Assembly: GCF_036499745.1 (NCBI RefSeq) | Contig: NZ_DASYDG010000032.1 | Span: 1 to 64,000, forward strand | DNA from: Pinirhizobacter sp036499745 | GTDB lineage: Bacteria; Pseudomonadota; Gammaproteobacteria; Xanthomonadales; Rhodanobacteraceae | DNA length: 64,000 nucleotides | Direction: 5' to 3' | In this document: piece after piece, positions 1-8,114 of the stretch | Numbering within the stretch: position 1 is the stretch's first letter | Layout of the letters: the number at the start of each line of letters is the position of its first letter | The notes under the pieces: model-generated | Seen by the model: only the letters and a program-made list of their open reading frames with translations | What the model was told of the DNA's origin: nothing | The model's database searches: none | Made by a program: the position numbers and the translations under genes

Positions 1-944
1 AGCGCCACCAGCAACGACACCTTGGTATCGGGCGGTGCGACCTGCTTGAAATCCAGCCATGCGGGCAGGTTTCGCAGGCGATTGTTCGATGCCCAGGCAA
101 ACCGGCCAGACTGGTGCTGGCTGTCGGTATAGCCGTCGAGCCATTGACGGTACGCCGCGGCGTCTGCCGTGGAGTCCAGCTGCACCATGACCGTGATCCA
201 CGCACACTCCGACGCGAGGGTTCCGGCGAAGCCTTCCTCGAGGGGGGAACGGGCGCAGTTGTAATTGCCGGTGTTCGTCGACTGTGCGTCGATGGCGGTT
301 GTAAACGGTATGAAGACATCGTCCGGTTCGCCGAAGCTCCGGTTGGCTATGTCATAGAACAGTGGTTCGGGATTGAAATGGTCAAGCACACCGACGATGC
401 GGTACGCCTTGCCATCGAGGGTGATTTCCTTGCCCGTGCTGTCCGCCCCCTTGAACTGGCGGTCGTTCAGGCGCGAGCTGATCACCACGACATGGGCACG
501 GGAGGTGTCCTCATCCGCCGACCAGGCATGGCCGAACGCAAACGGCGCATCCACCATGGGAAAGAACTCCCATTGCACGGCATGACCCATCACTTCTCGC
601 GGCCGGGAACCGGCGGACGCCGGGTCGACTGAAGGGGCGATGTTGTACATGGCCGACTGAAAATGCGCCCGGTGGGCGCGGGTGATCGCCAGCGCATCCC
701 TGTAGCTGAGCAGGTCCTGCGGCTCATGGCTTGCATTCGGTGCCGTGGGACCGAACAGGTCGATCTGCGGCACATACAGGCGCGCCGACTTCCACGGGAT
801 GGGATCGCCCGATACCGCCCGGAACACCGAATACGTCGTCATCGACGCTCCCACCCCGAAAGCGATCGCCAGCACCATCAACCCCGTCAGCGCGGGATTG
901 CGGCGCAGGCTGCGCAGGGCGAGGTCAAGGTAATAACCGAACAT
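1..944 (-). CDS. MacB-type ABC exporter permease (C-terminus cut by window edge)
   Basis: Reading the minus strand from an ATG at 944 gives at least 314 codons with no stop before the window edge, so the gene is partial at its 3' end. The product starts MFGYYLDLALRSLRRNPAL and has one membrane segment at about residues 17-38, then a large extracytoplasmic region. This is the layout of MacB/FtsX-type permeases with a periplasmic core domain. It lies 9 bases after the ATPase gene and is probably co-transcribed with it and the adaptor gene at 1720-2991. The C-terminal membrane helices expected for the family lie outside the window. Such permeases do not pump through a channel; they pass force to the periplasm. 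The substrate cannot be told from sequence. Confidence 0.85.
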   Translation of the reverse strand, partial: MFGYYLDLALRSLRRNPALTGLMVLAIAFGVGASMTTYSVFRAVSGDPIPWKSARLYVPQIDLFGPTAPNASHEPQDLLSYRDALAITRAHRAHFQSAMYNIAPSVDPASAGSRPREVMGHAVQWEFFPMVDAPFAFGHAWSADEDTSRAHVVVISSRLNDRQFKGADSTGKEITLDGKAYRIVGVLDHFNPEPLFYDIANRSFGEPDDVFIPFTTAIDAQSTNTGNYNCARSPLEEGFAGTLASECAWITVMVQLDSTADAAAYRQWLDGYTDSQHQSGRFAWASNNRLRNLPAWLDFKQVAPPDTKVSLLVA

Positions 945-953
945 GCCCGGGCC

Positions 954-1670
<717 letters not shown>

Positions 1671-1719
1671 CGTTGTGTTCCTTATGGCTCGGGAGAGGGT
1701 TCGGCGGGTTGGCTTGCGG

Positions 1720-2991
1720 TCAGCTGCTGATGACGACGCGGGCCGCGCCGTTGAAGGAATCTGTGCCGGAGATCACGATGCGATCGCCTTCTTTGAGGCC
1801 GTCGAGGATCTCGACCTTGTCGATGCTGCTGGTGCCCACGCGGATCTCGCGTTTCTCGGCAATGCCGTCATGCACCACATAGGCGTAGCGGCCGCCGCTT
1901 TCATCGACGAAGGAGCCGCGGGCCACGGTAAGCACATTGTCGCGGCGATCCATCAGCACGCGCACGCTCATGCGCTGGCTCTGGCGCAGCTGCTGGGGCG
2001 TCTTGCCATCGAACCGCAAGCGCGCAGCCACTTCGCCATTGACCACTTCGGGTGATACCGCGCTGATCTTGCCGTTCCAGGTGGCGCCGTTGCCGGTGAT
2101 CTCGCCGGGCATGCCGATGGCAAGGTCGCGGGCGAAACTCTCCGGCACCTTCATCTCCACTTCCAGCGCCGAGAGGTCGATCACGCTCATCAGCTGGGCA
2201 TCCTTGGCCACGGTGGCGCGTTCGGCCACGAACAGCTGGCCGACCTGGCCGTCGACGGGCGAGCGCACGTGCAGGTCGTCCACCTGGCGCTTCAAGTCTT
2301 CTACCAGCAGGTTCTGGCGGTCGTGCGCCAGCTTCTTGGAGCGGACATCGAAGGTGGAGCTGTTGGTGTTGAGGCTAAGGTCGCTTTTTGCGTGCTGCTC
2401 GGTGATCCTGGCTTTCTCCAGTGCCACCTCCGCCTTGTCGACGTCGGCCTTGGGCATGGCACCCTTGCTGAAGGCAGTGGTATTGCGTTCCACGTCCCGC
2501 TCGGCGGCCTTGCGATCGATCACCGCGTTGTCGTAGGCCTTCTGCAGTTCGCTGGCCTTCTTCTTCGCGTCCACTTCAGCGCGCAGGTAATCCACCTGGC
2601 TGTTGTCTGCGTTGGATTGTTCCTGGGCGAGCTTGTTGGTGAGGTCGGGGCTGTCGATCACCGCCAGCACCTGGCCTTTCTTCACCGTGTCGCCCGCGTG
2701 CACCTGCAAGGTCACGGCGCCGCCATAGACGGCGTAGAGCGTTGGGCTGACAGCGGCAACCACTTTTCCTTCGGCCGCGATATCACGAACGAACAGGCCG
2801 CGTTGCACATTGGCAAAGGAAAGCCGCGAGGCGCTCACTGAGGACCCGGCCGAGAACATCCGGCCTACGCGGGGCCCCACCATCACCAGCAGGCCCACCA
2901 CTACCACGGCTCCGGCGATGAGGCCGATCGTGCGCGTACGCTTGGGCTTGATCTCGACCACACGGTCGGTGGCGGAGGTGTCGCGAATCAT
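1720..2991 (-). CDS. HlyD/MacA-family periplasmic adaptor of the ABC exporter
   Basis: The 423-residue protein has an arginine/lysine-rich N-terminus and one membrane anchor at about residues 21-45. A lipoyl-like half motif (VKKGQVLAVIDSPDL) follows near residue 100, then a long charged alpha-helical hairpin at about 115-240, then beta-barrel and membrane-proximal domains. This is the domain order of MacA/HlyD adaptors, which join an inner-membrane ABC pump to an outer-membrane channel. No TolC-like gene is in the window. The gene is the first of the exporter operon and lies directly behind the sigma-54 type promoter at 3027-3043. Confidence 0.9.
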   Translation of the reverse strand: MIRDTSATDRVVEIKPKRTRTIGLIAGAVVVVGLLVMVGPRVGRMFSAGSSVSASRLSFANVQRGLFVRDIAAEGKVVAAVSPTLYAVYGGAVTLQVHAGDTVKKGQVLAVIDSPDLTNKLAQEQSNADNSQVDYLRAEVDAKKKASELQKAYDNAVIDRKAAERDVERNTTAFSKGAMPKADVDKAEVALEKARITEQHAKSDLSLNTNSSTFDVRSKKLAHDRQNLLVEDLKRQVDDLHVRSPVDGQVGQLFVAERATVAKDAQLMSVIDLSALEVEMKVPESFARDLAIGMPGEITGNGATWNGKISAVSPEVVNGEVAARLRFDGKTPQQLRQSQRMSVRVLMDRRDNVLTVARGSFVDESGGRYAYVVHDGIAEKREIRVGTSSIDKVEILDGLKEGDRIVISGTDSFNGAARVVISS

Positions 2992-3026
2992 GTGCGGTTC
3001 CTGTAAGGGCTGTCACCGGTGGGGTG

Positions 3027-3043
3027 AGCAAGCCACGTGCCAA
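3027..3043 (-). promoter_or_regulatory. Sigma-54 (RpoN) type -24/-12 promoter of the exporter operon
   Basis: On the minus strand TGGCAC, five bases, then TTGCT matches the RpoN consensus (TGGCAC-N5-TTGCW) exactly. It lies about 36 bases upstream of the adaptor start codon at 2991 and points at it. RpoN promoters need an upstream-bound activator ATPase; candidate binding repeats are at 3109-3134. Transcription itself is inferred. Confidence 0.75.
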
Positions 3044-3108
3044 GCCGCGATCATGATTTTTATCTATTTAGATCAATACCTTGAAATGACATGAAAACGG
3101 CGCTCCGG

Positions 3109-3134
3109 TGTCCGCGGACAGCGGACAGCGGACA
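3109..3134. promoter_or_regulatory. Candidate activator binding cluster: TGTCCG/CGGACA dyad plus CGGACA repeats
   Basis: TGTCCGCGGACA at 3109-3120 is a perfect 12-bp palindrome. The heptamer GCGGACA is repeated head to tail three times (3114-3120, 3121-3127, 3128-3134), and another CGGACA lies at 3158-3163. The cluster begins about 70 bp upstream of the sigma-54 type promoter, a usual distance for an enhancer-binding protein. The protein that binds is unknown and no such regulator gene is in the window. Confidence 0.5.
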
Positions 3135-3188
3135 GGCGATGCAAGCGGTCGCTGGCGCGGACAGGCGCGGGGGTCGGCGCCGGACGGG

Positions 3189-3749
3189 TTAAAGGTAGAC
3201 GACCGATTCGGCCTGGGCGATGGTCCCGGCCAGCGAGCGGCCCATCGGCGACACCGCGCAGGCGCTGGTGCTTCGCAGCAGGCGCAGGCCGCCCATCATG
3301 TTCGAATCGAAACGGACCACCTGCGCCTGGGCCGCAGTGAAACCCCGTTCAACTGGCGCCCATTCGTCGGCGTCCATCGGCTCGCCGTCGGCCAGCAACG
3401 CATCCCAACCCAGGTAATCGGTATCGGGCAACAGGTAGGTACGGGCAAGGCAGACGCCGCGCGCATCGATGTACTCAAGCCATTCGCGCGGGCCGTCGGC
3501 CGTGACGGCGCTGCCGGCACCCACCAGCCGCGTGGCCAGCAACGGTGCCACCAGCGCGTCGCCGGCGATCACCCCGCGCGGCAAATGTGCAAGGCAAGGC
3601 GCATAGCGCAACCGTGGCAGGTGCAGCACGCTGCCGAGCGTGGGCAAGGTACGAGACAGGGCCTGGGGGCCGAGGCGGAACCAGCGCGTCTGCACCGTGG
3701 AAGGATGCTCGCGCCTTGGGGCGCCGAAGGTGGCAAGCCAGCCGAACAT
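3189..3749 (-). CDS. Protein of unknown function in the hemP unit
   Basis: A 186-residue, mostly hydrophilic protein with no signal peptide or membrane segment. The ATG at 3749 has a GAGGTGA ribosome site just before it. The gene follows hemP on the same strand after an 89-base gap with no evident terminator, so it probably belongs to the same Fur-controlled transcript. The central part (about residues 90-120, WLEYIDARG then a leucine- and proline-rich strand) faintly recalls the acidic, tryptophan-containing repeats of cytoplasmic heme-handling proteins (HemS/HutX type), but this is a weak impression. Genome context suggests a role in heme or iron use; the function is not known. Confidence 0.65.
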   Translation of the reverse strand: MFGWLATFGAPRREHPSTVQTRWFRLGPQALSRTLPTLGSVLHLPRLRYAPCLAHLPRGVIAGDALVAPLLATRLVGAGSAVTADGPREWLEYIDARGVCLARTYLLPDTDYLGWDALLADGEPMDADEWAPVERGFTAAQAQVVRFDSNMMGGLRLLRSTSACAVSPMGRSLAGTIAQAESVVYL

Positions 3750-3838
3750 ATGTCACCTCGAAGCAAGGCGACCGTGGCTGGCGCACCGGAAGATCCGTTC
3801 CGGATGGCGGGCTGGGCCTGGGGGGATGGTGTGAAGGA

Positions 3839-4039
3839 TTACTTGGTGAGGATGAGCTTGTCGTTGCGCGTGAGGCGCAAGTGGTATTCGTTGCCCTCGT
3901 GTTCGATCACCAGTTCCCGCGAACCTTCCAGGAGATTCTGGCTGGAGGTGCGGCGAACCGACGGGGCAGCCACCTTGAGGGACACCACCCGGCGGTGGCG
4001 CAGGGCGTCTTCATTCAGCGGCAGGGATTGGGTCAACAT
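3839..4039 (-). CDS. hemP: Hemin uptake protein HemP
   Basis: The 66-residue protein ends in the HemP core: SQNLLEGSRELVIEHEG, then YHLRLTRNDKLILTK. Length and motif match the HemP/HmuP family of small proteins linked to heme uptake, which in some bacteria act as regulators of the heme receptor gene. No TonB-dependent receptor lies beside it here. A perfect -35 box, a near-perfect -10 box and a Fur box precede it. The ribosome site (GGAG, seven bases before the ATG) sits in the 3' arm of a hairpin. Confidence 0.88.
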   Translation of the reverse strand: MLTQSLPLNEDALRHRRVVSLKVAAPSVRRTSSQNLLEGSRELVIEHEGNEYHLRLTRNDKLILTK

Positions 4040-4046
4040 CGCTTAA

Positions 4047-4067
4047 CTCCGCAGGAGGGGTGCGGAG
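4047..4067 (-). promoter_or_regulatory. Hairpin covering the hemP ribosome binding site
   Basis: In the mRNA sense CTCCGCA (4067-4061) and TGCGGAG (4053-4047) form a perfect 7-bp stem with a 7-base loop. The 3' arm contains the GGAG that serves hemP, so translation initiation may need the stem to open. The structure is visible; the control is inferred. Confidence 0.5.
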
Positions 4068-4070
4068 TTG

Positions 4071-4098
4071 ATGATAATGGTTCTCATTTAACTGTCAA
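4071..4098 (-). promoter_or_regulatory. hemP promoter with embedded Fur box
   Basis: On the minus strand a perfect TTGACA (4098-4093) is followed after 16 bases by TATCAT (4076-4071). Between and overlapping them, the plus strand at 4073-4091 reads GATAATGGTTCTCATTTAA, which agrees with the 19-bp Fur consensus at 13 positions, including the outer GATAATG and the TCATT half. Fur bound here would cover both promoter boxes, so repression by iron is expected. Confidence 0.8.
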
Positions 4099-4102
4099 GC
4101 CT

Positions 4103-5068
4103 TTAGTCCACGGCCGTGGAAATCGCCTCCATCACGCCCGGGTCGAGCTTCTCCACCACTTCCAGGGCCCTGAAATTTTCCTCCAGTTGCTCGCGCTTGC
4201 TGGCCCCCAGGATCACGGTGGATACGCGTGGGTTCTTCAGGCACCAGGCCAGCGACAGCTGGGCCAGGCTCACCCCGAGCCGCTCGGCGATCGGCGCCAG
4301 CGCGCGTACCTTCACCATCGGGTCGCCCTGCCCCAGCAGGTCGTCGCGGAGCCACGCGTAGTTGCTTTGCGCCAGCCGTGAGTCGTGAGGCACACCCTTG
4401 AGGTATTTACCCGACAGCAGGCCCGAGGCCAGCGGTGACCAGATGGTGGTGCCCATGCCGTATGCCTCGTAGAGCGGCGCATATTCCTGTTCGACCTTTT
4501 CGCGATGGAGCAGGTTGTATTGCGGCTGCTCCATGGTCGGCGCCGTCAGGTGGTTCTCGCGCGCCGCCTGGTGCGCCTGGCGGATCTGCGTAGCCGACCA
4601 CTCGCTGGTGCCCCAGTAGAGCACCTTGCCCTGGCGCACCAGCATGTCCATCGCCGCCACCGTTTCCACGATCGGCGTATCCGGATCGGGGCGATGGCAG
4701 AAATAGAGGTCGAGGTAGTCCACGCGCAGGCGCTCCATCGCCTGGTGGCAGGCCTCCACCACGTGCTTGCGCGACAGCCCGCGCTGGGTGGGAAGCGGGT
4801 GTTCCACCGCGCCGAACATCACCTTGCTCGACACGCAATACGAATCGCGCGGCAGGCGCAGATCGGCCAGCACATCGCCCATCAGCCGCTCGGCCTCGCC
4901 GTTGTTATAGGTTTCGGCGTTGTCGAAGAAGTTCACGCCGCGCTCGTGCGCAAAGGCGATGAGTTGCCGCGCCAGCGACCGGCCGACCTGCGCACCGAAG
5001 GTGACCCAGGCACCAAACGACAAGGCGGACAGTTGTAGTCCGGAGGTACCGAGGCGACGGTATTGCAT
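4103..5068 (-). CDS. Aldo/keto reductase, potassium-channel beta-subunit-like group
   Basis: The start is the ATG at 5068 (MQYRRLGTSGLQLSAL), preceded by AAGGAG; the 321-residue length fits the family. Catalytic landmarks are the Asp/Tyr pair in FFDNAETYNNGEAE (about 50-63), Lys in VSSKVMFG and His in YFCHRPDPD. The C-terminal NADPH-binding region contains VILGASKREQLEENF. Close relatives (YghZ/KCNAB group) reduce aldehydes such as methylglyoxal. It is expected to be a cytosolic NADPH-dependent oxidoreductase; the natural substrate is not predictable. Its stop codon lies just upstream of the hemP promoter. Confidence 0.9.
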   Translation of the reverse strand: MQYRRLGTSGLQLSALSFGAWVTFGAQVGRSLARQLIAFAHERGVNFFDNAETYNNGEAERLMGDVLADLRLPRDSYCVSSKVMFGAVEHPLPTQRGLSRKHVVEACHQAMERLRVDYLDLYFCHRPDPDTPIVETVAAMDMLVRQGKVLYWGTSEWSATQIRQAHQAARENHLTAPTMEQPQYNLLHREKVEQEYAPLYEAYGMGTTIWSPLASGLLSGKYLKGVPHDSRLAQSNYAWLRDDLLGQGDPMVKVRALAPIAERLGVSLAQLSLAWCLKNPRVSTVILGASKREQLEENFRALEVVEKLDPGVMEAISTAVD

Positions 5069-5079
5069 GGCGTACTCCT

Positions 5080-5577
5080 TCAGGAGAAATGCAGTACTAA
5101 GGCCAGCACGATGGCGGCGAAGAGGCCGGCGACGACATCGTCGAGCATCACGCCAAGGCCGCCCTTGATGCGGCGGTCGAGCCAGCCGATGGGCCAGGGC
5201 TTGGTGATGTCGAAGATGCGGAACAGCACGAAACCCAAGGCTACGACCCACCACGGGGCGAGCAGTGCGGGCAGCAACGCCAGCCACTGGCCGACGAATT
5301 CATCGAAGACCACGCTGCGATGGTCGGCCACGCCAATGGCGCGGCCGGCGACATTGCAGGCCCAGATGCCCAGGGCGAAGCTGGCGATGAGTACCAGCAG
5401 GTAGACCGGGATGGGTAGCTGCCGCAATAGCAGCCACGGCAGGATCGCCGCAAGCGAGCCCATGGTGCCTTGCGCTTTTGGTACCAGCCCCGAACCGAAT
5501 CCGCAGGCGATCCAGCCACCGGGTGTAGCAAGCAACGCGCGCCGCGCAGTCGCATCCAGGACGTATTTGTCGCTCAT
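5080..5577 (-). CDS. pgpA: Phosphatidylglycerophosphatase A
   Basis: The 165-residue membrane protein (start MSDKYVLDATARR at 5577) shows the PgpA pattern: GFGSGLVPKAQGTMGSLAA near the N-terminus, VFDEFVGQWLAL in the middle and FRIFDITKPWPIGWLDRR, then GVMLDDVVAGL near the end. About four membrane segments are present. PgpA removes phosphate from phosphatidylglycerophosphate to make phosphatidylglycerol in the inner membrane. Its ATG overlaps the thiL stop codon (ATGA), so the two are translationally coupled, as in many gammaproteobacteria. Confidence 0.95.
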   Translation of the reverse strand: MSDKYVLDATARRALLATPGGWIACGFGSGLVPKAQGTMGSLAAILPWLLLRQLPIPVYLLVLIASFALGIWACNVAGRAIGVADHRSVVFDEFVGQWLALLPALLAPWWVVALGFVLFRIFDITKPWPIGWLDRRIKGGLGVMLDDVVAGLFAAIVLALVLHFS

Positions 5578-6518
5578 GGCGCGAAGTGGTCCCAGCCACC
5601 CTCGGACGCGGCACGCCATTGGCCGTCAACATCGGCAAGGCGCACGCCCTCCCCCGCCACGATGCGGCCGATGCGCGTGGCGCCGCAGCCCAGGCGCGCC
5701 ATTTCCGCGCTGATCGCGGCCACCTGCTGCGATGGCAAGGTGAAGCAGAGCTCGTAGTCGTCACCGCCGGTGAGGGCGAAGGCGAGCGTGTCCCCGTCGT
5801 CGAACATCGCGCGCAGCTCCGCCGACCGCGGCAACGACGCAGGATCCAGTTCCGCCGCGACACCGCTGGCCTGGCAGATATGACCCAGATCGGCGACCAG
5901 GCCGTCACTGACATCGATACACGCGGTGGCCACGCCCCGCAAGGCCCCACCGGCCGCAACTCGCGGCGTCGGACGATCCAGGCGTGCAACGAGGGCATCG
6001 CCACGGCCAGTACCTACGCAGCGCAGGCCCGCCGCGGCGTCACCGAGCGTGCCGGTCACCATCACCACATCGCCCACATTCGCACCCGAGCGCAACAGAC
6101 CCTGGCCCGACGGCAGGAAACCATGCACCGCCACCGTGACCGACAACGGCCCGCGCGTCGTATCGCCACCCACCAGCGCGACGCGATGTGGTGCGGCGAG
6201 GGCTGCAAAACCCTCGGCGAGGCCCTCGACAAAGGCACGGTCGGCATCGGGCAAGGTCATCGACAGCAAGGCCCAGGCAGGCACGGCGCCCATGGCGGCA
6301 AGGTCGGACAGGTTCACCGCCAACGCCTTCCAGCCAATGTCGTGCGCACGGGTGCCCAACGGGAAATGGACGCCGGCAACCAGGGTATCGATGGCCACCG
6401 CCAGTTCGCGCCCGGCGGGCACAGCAAGTACCGCGGCGTCGTCGCCGATGCCCGTGAGCACGTCGTCGCGGGCCAGGGCGGTGAGGTCGCGCACGCGCTC
6501 GATGAGGTCGAATTCCAT
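5574..6518 (-). CDS. thiL: Thiamine-monophosphate kinase
   Basis: The 314-residue protein has the ThiL signatures: GIGDDAAVL near residues 22-30 (metal and ATP binding), VNLSDLAAMGA near 69-79, VGGDTTRGP near 116-124 and TGGDDYELCF near 250. ThiL phosphorylates thiamine monophosphate to the active cofactor thiamine diphosphate in the cytosol. It follows nusB and an acetyltransferase gene and overlaps pgpA, a conserved cluster order apart from the acetyltransferase. Confidence 0.96.
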   Translation of the reverse strand: MEFDLIERVRDLTALARDDVLTGIGDDAAVLAVPAGRELAVAIDTLVAGVHFPLGTRAHDIGWKALAVNLSDLAAMGAVPAWALLSMTLPDADRAFVEGLAEGFAALAAPHRVALVGGDTTRGPLSVTVAVHGFLPSGQGLLRSGANVGDVVMVTGTLGDAAAGLRCVGTGRGDALVARLDRPTPRVAAGGALRGVATACIDVSDGLVADLGHICQASGVAAELDPASLPRSAELRAMFDDGDTLAFALTGGDDYELCFTLPSQQVAAISAEMARLGCGATRIGRIVAGEGVRLADVDGQWRAASEGGWDHFAP

Positions 6519-6530
6519 GCGCGGCAGACC

Positions 6531-7088
6531 TTAAGCGGCGCCCGGTCCCGGGCGCGTGAATACCATCGACACCTGGCCCTTGTAGGCCGCGCGGTGACTG
6601 GGCACATAACCCACGCGTGTGGCCACGCGGATCGAAGGCTCATTGCCCGGGTCGATCAGGCAACAGGTGCCGCGCCCACCGAAATGGCCATCGCCCCACG
6701 CCACCGCGGCTTCGGCCGCCTCACGGCCGAAGCCCTGGCCGTGCACATCGCTTACCAATGCCCAGCCCATCTCGGGAACGCCGTCGTTCGGCGGGCATAT
6801 GTCCCGCTTGAAGTAAGCGAAGCCGACTTCACCGACGAACCGGCCCGTGGATCTTTCCTCGATCGCCCAGAAGCCGAACCCCTGCAACGCCCAGTGACCG
6901 GCATAACGCAACATGCGCGCCCAGACATCTTCGGCCGATAAGGGTTTGCCACCGATGTGGCGGACCACGGCGGGATCGGCCCACATGGCGGTACAGGCGG
7001 CATAGTCGCCCGGGGTATGTGCCCTCAGGCTCAGGCGCGGTGTTTGAACCACCGGGATCTGGCCAAGGAAGGCCGAGGCGTCGTGCAT
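6531..7088 (-). CDS. GNAT-family N-acetyltransferase, RimJ/RimL-like
   Basis: The 185-residue protein has the typical opening of ribosomal-protein-type acetyltransferases (QTPRLSLRAHTPGDYAA). The acetyl-CoA loop is in the region of SDVHGQGFGREAAEAAV (about 113-129), and NEPSIRVATRVGY is near 150. It is probably cytosolic and modifies an amine on a protein or small molecule; the substrate is unknown. It sits between nusB and thiL with a 12-base gap to thiL, an extra gene within an otherwise standard nusB-thiL-pgpA order. Confidence 0.88.
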   Translation of the reverse strand: MHDASAFLGQIPVVQTPRLSLRAHTPGDYAACTAMWADPAVVRHIGGKPLSAEDVWARMLRYAGHWALQGFGFWAIEERSTGRFVGEVGFAYFKRDICPPNDGVPEMGWALVSDVHGQGFGREAAEAAVAWGDGHFGGRGTCCLIDPGNEPSIRVATRVGYVPSHRAAYKGQVSMVFTRPGPGAA

Positions 7089-7136
7089 GGAATGTCCTTC
7101 ACCGAACAGCGGCCGGATATGCCGGCCGCGGGAACA

Positions 7137-7583
7137 TCAATGTCTTTTTTCGGCCGTACGCCAGTGCGTGGCCAGTTTGTCGAGTACACCGTTGACGTAG
7201 CTGTGGCCATGGTCGGCGCCGAAGCGCTTGGTGACCTCGATCGCCTCGTTCAGGATCACCCGGTAGGGTACGTCGGGGCGATACTTCAGTTCGTACGCGG
7301 CCAGCCGCAGGGCAGCGCGCTCGATGGGGTCGATCTGGCCGACCTCGCGATCGACGAAGGGCTTGAGCCCCTCATCGAGCTCGGCCTGGTGTTTCTCCAC
7401 CCCGAGCAGGAGGTCTTCGAAGTATTCAAGGTCCGCCACTTCCATGTCCTGTTCGTGGCGGAACTGGTCGATGACCTTGGCCATGCTGGCGCCACCCACC
7501 TGCCACGCGTAGATGGCCTGCAGTGCGCGACGACGGGCGCGCGAACGCGCGGCAAGGTCGACGCCTTCCGGACGGCGATTCAT
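7137..7583 (-). CDS. nusB: Transcription antitermination factor NusB
   Basis: The 148-residue all-helical protein has the NusB features: an arginine-rich start (RSRARRRALQAIYAWQV), a central EYFEDLLLGVE, and the conserved C-terminal run PYRVILNEAIEVTKRFG followed by VNGVLDKLA. NusB with NusE (S10) binds boxA RNA and prevents early termination in rRNA operons. Its ATG overlaps the ribH stop codon (ATGA), so it is coupled to riboflavin synthesis genes, a common arrangement. Confidence 0.96.
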   Translation of the reverse strand: MNRRPEGVDLAARSRARRRALQAIYAWQVGGASMAKVIDQFRHEQDMEVADLEYFEDLLLGVEKHQAELDEGLKPFVDREVGQIDPIERAALRLAAYELKYRPDVPYRVILNEAIEVTKRFGADHGHSYVNGVLDKLATHWRTAEKRH

Positions 7584-8041
7584 AGCTTCGTGTACAGGTT
7601 GACCATCTCCAATGCCACCATGGCGGCATCTGAGCCCTTGTTGCCGGCCTTGGTGCCTGCACGCTCGATCGCCTGCTCGATATTCTCGACGGTGAGCACA
7701 CCGAAGGCCACTGGCACACCGGAGGTATAAGCCGCCTGCGCCAGGCCCTTGGCGGCTTCGCCGGCGACGTATTCGAAGTGCGGGGTGCCGCCGCGGATCA
7801 CCGCGCCCAGGCCGATGACCGCCACGTGCTTGCCGTTGTTGGCCACCTTGTAGGCCGCCTGGGCGATTTCCCAGGCACCAGGCACACGGATAAGGTCGAT
7901 GGCATCGTCTTTCACGCCGTGGCGGACCAGGGTGTCGCGCGCCGCCTGGATAAGCGACTCGACCACGAAACCGTTGAAGCGGCCGGCGACGATGGCGAAA
8001 CGGCCCTTGGGCGTGGCGAAATCGCCCTCGATGATCTTCAT
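7580..8041 (-). CDS. ribH: 6,7-dimethyl-8-ribityllumazine synthase
   Basis: Start chosen at ATG 8041 (MKIIEGDFATPKGRFAIVAG), giving 153 residues, usual for RibH. Conserved parts are VPGAWEIAQAAYK (substrate loop), IGLGAVIRGGTPHFEYV and the C-terminal NKGSDAAMVALEMVNL. The enzyme joins the ribityl-pyrimidine and the butanone phosphate made by RibB to form lumazine, the substrate of RibE. An LD-carboxypeptidase gene separates it from ribBA. Confidence 0.96.
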   Translation of the reverse strand: MKIIEGDFATPKGRFAIVAGRFNGFVVESLIQAARDTLVRHGVKDDAIDLIRVPGAWEIAQAAYKVANNGKHVAVIGLGAVIRGGTPHFEYVAGEAAKGLAQAAYTSGVPVAFGVLTVENIEQAIERAGTKAGNKGSDAAMVALEMVNLYTKL

Positions 8042-8114
8042 TGGATTGAGCCTTCGGTGATGGGGCAAAACCCCGCGCGGACCGGACATTTTACGGCTTT
8101 TTGAGGTGTCCGTG

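Noticed and set aside
5586..6941. A 451-codon plus-strand frame opposite thiL and the acetyltransferase gene
   Set aside because: Antisense shadow; thiL and the acetyltransferase have all family motifs on the minus strand.
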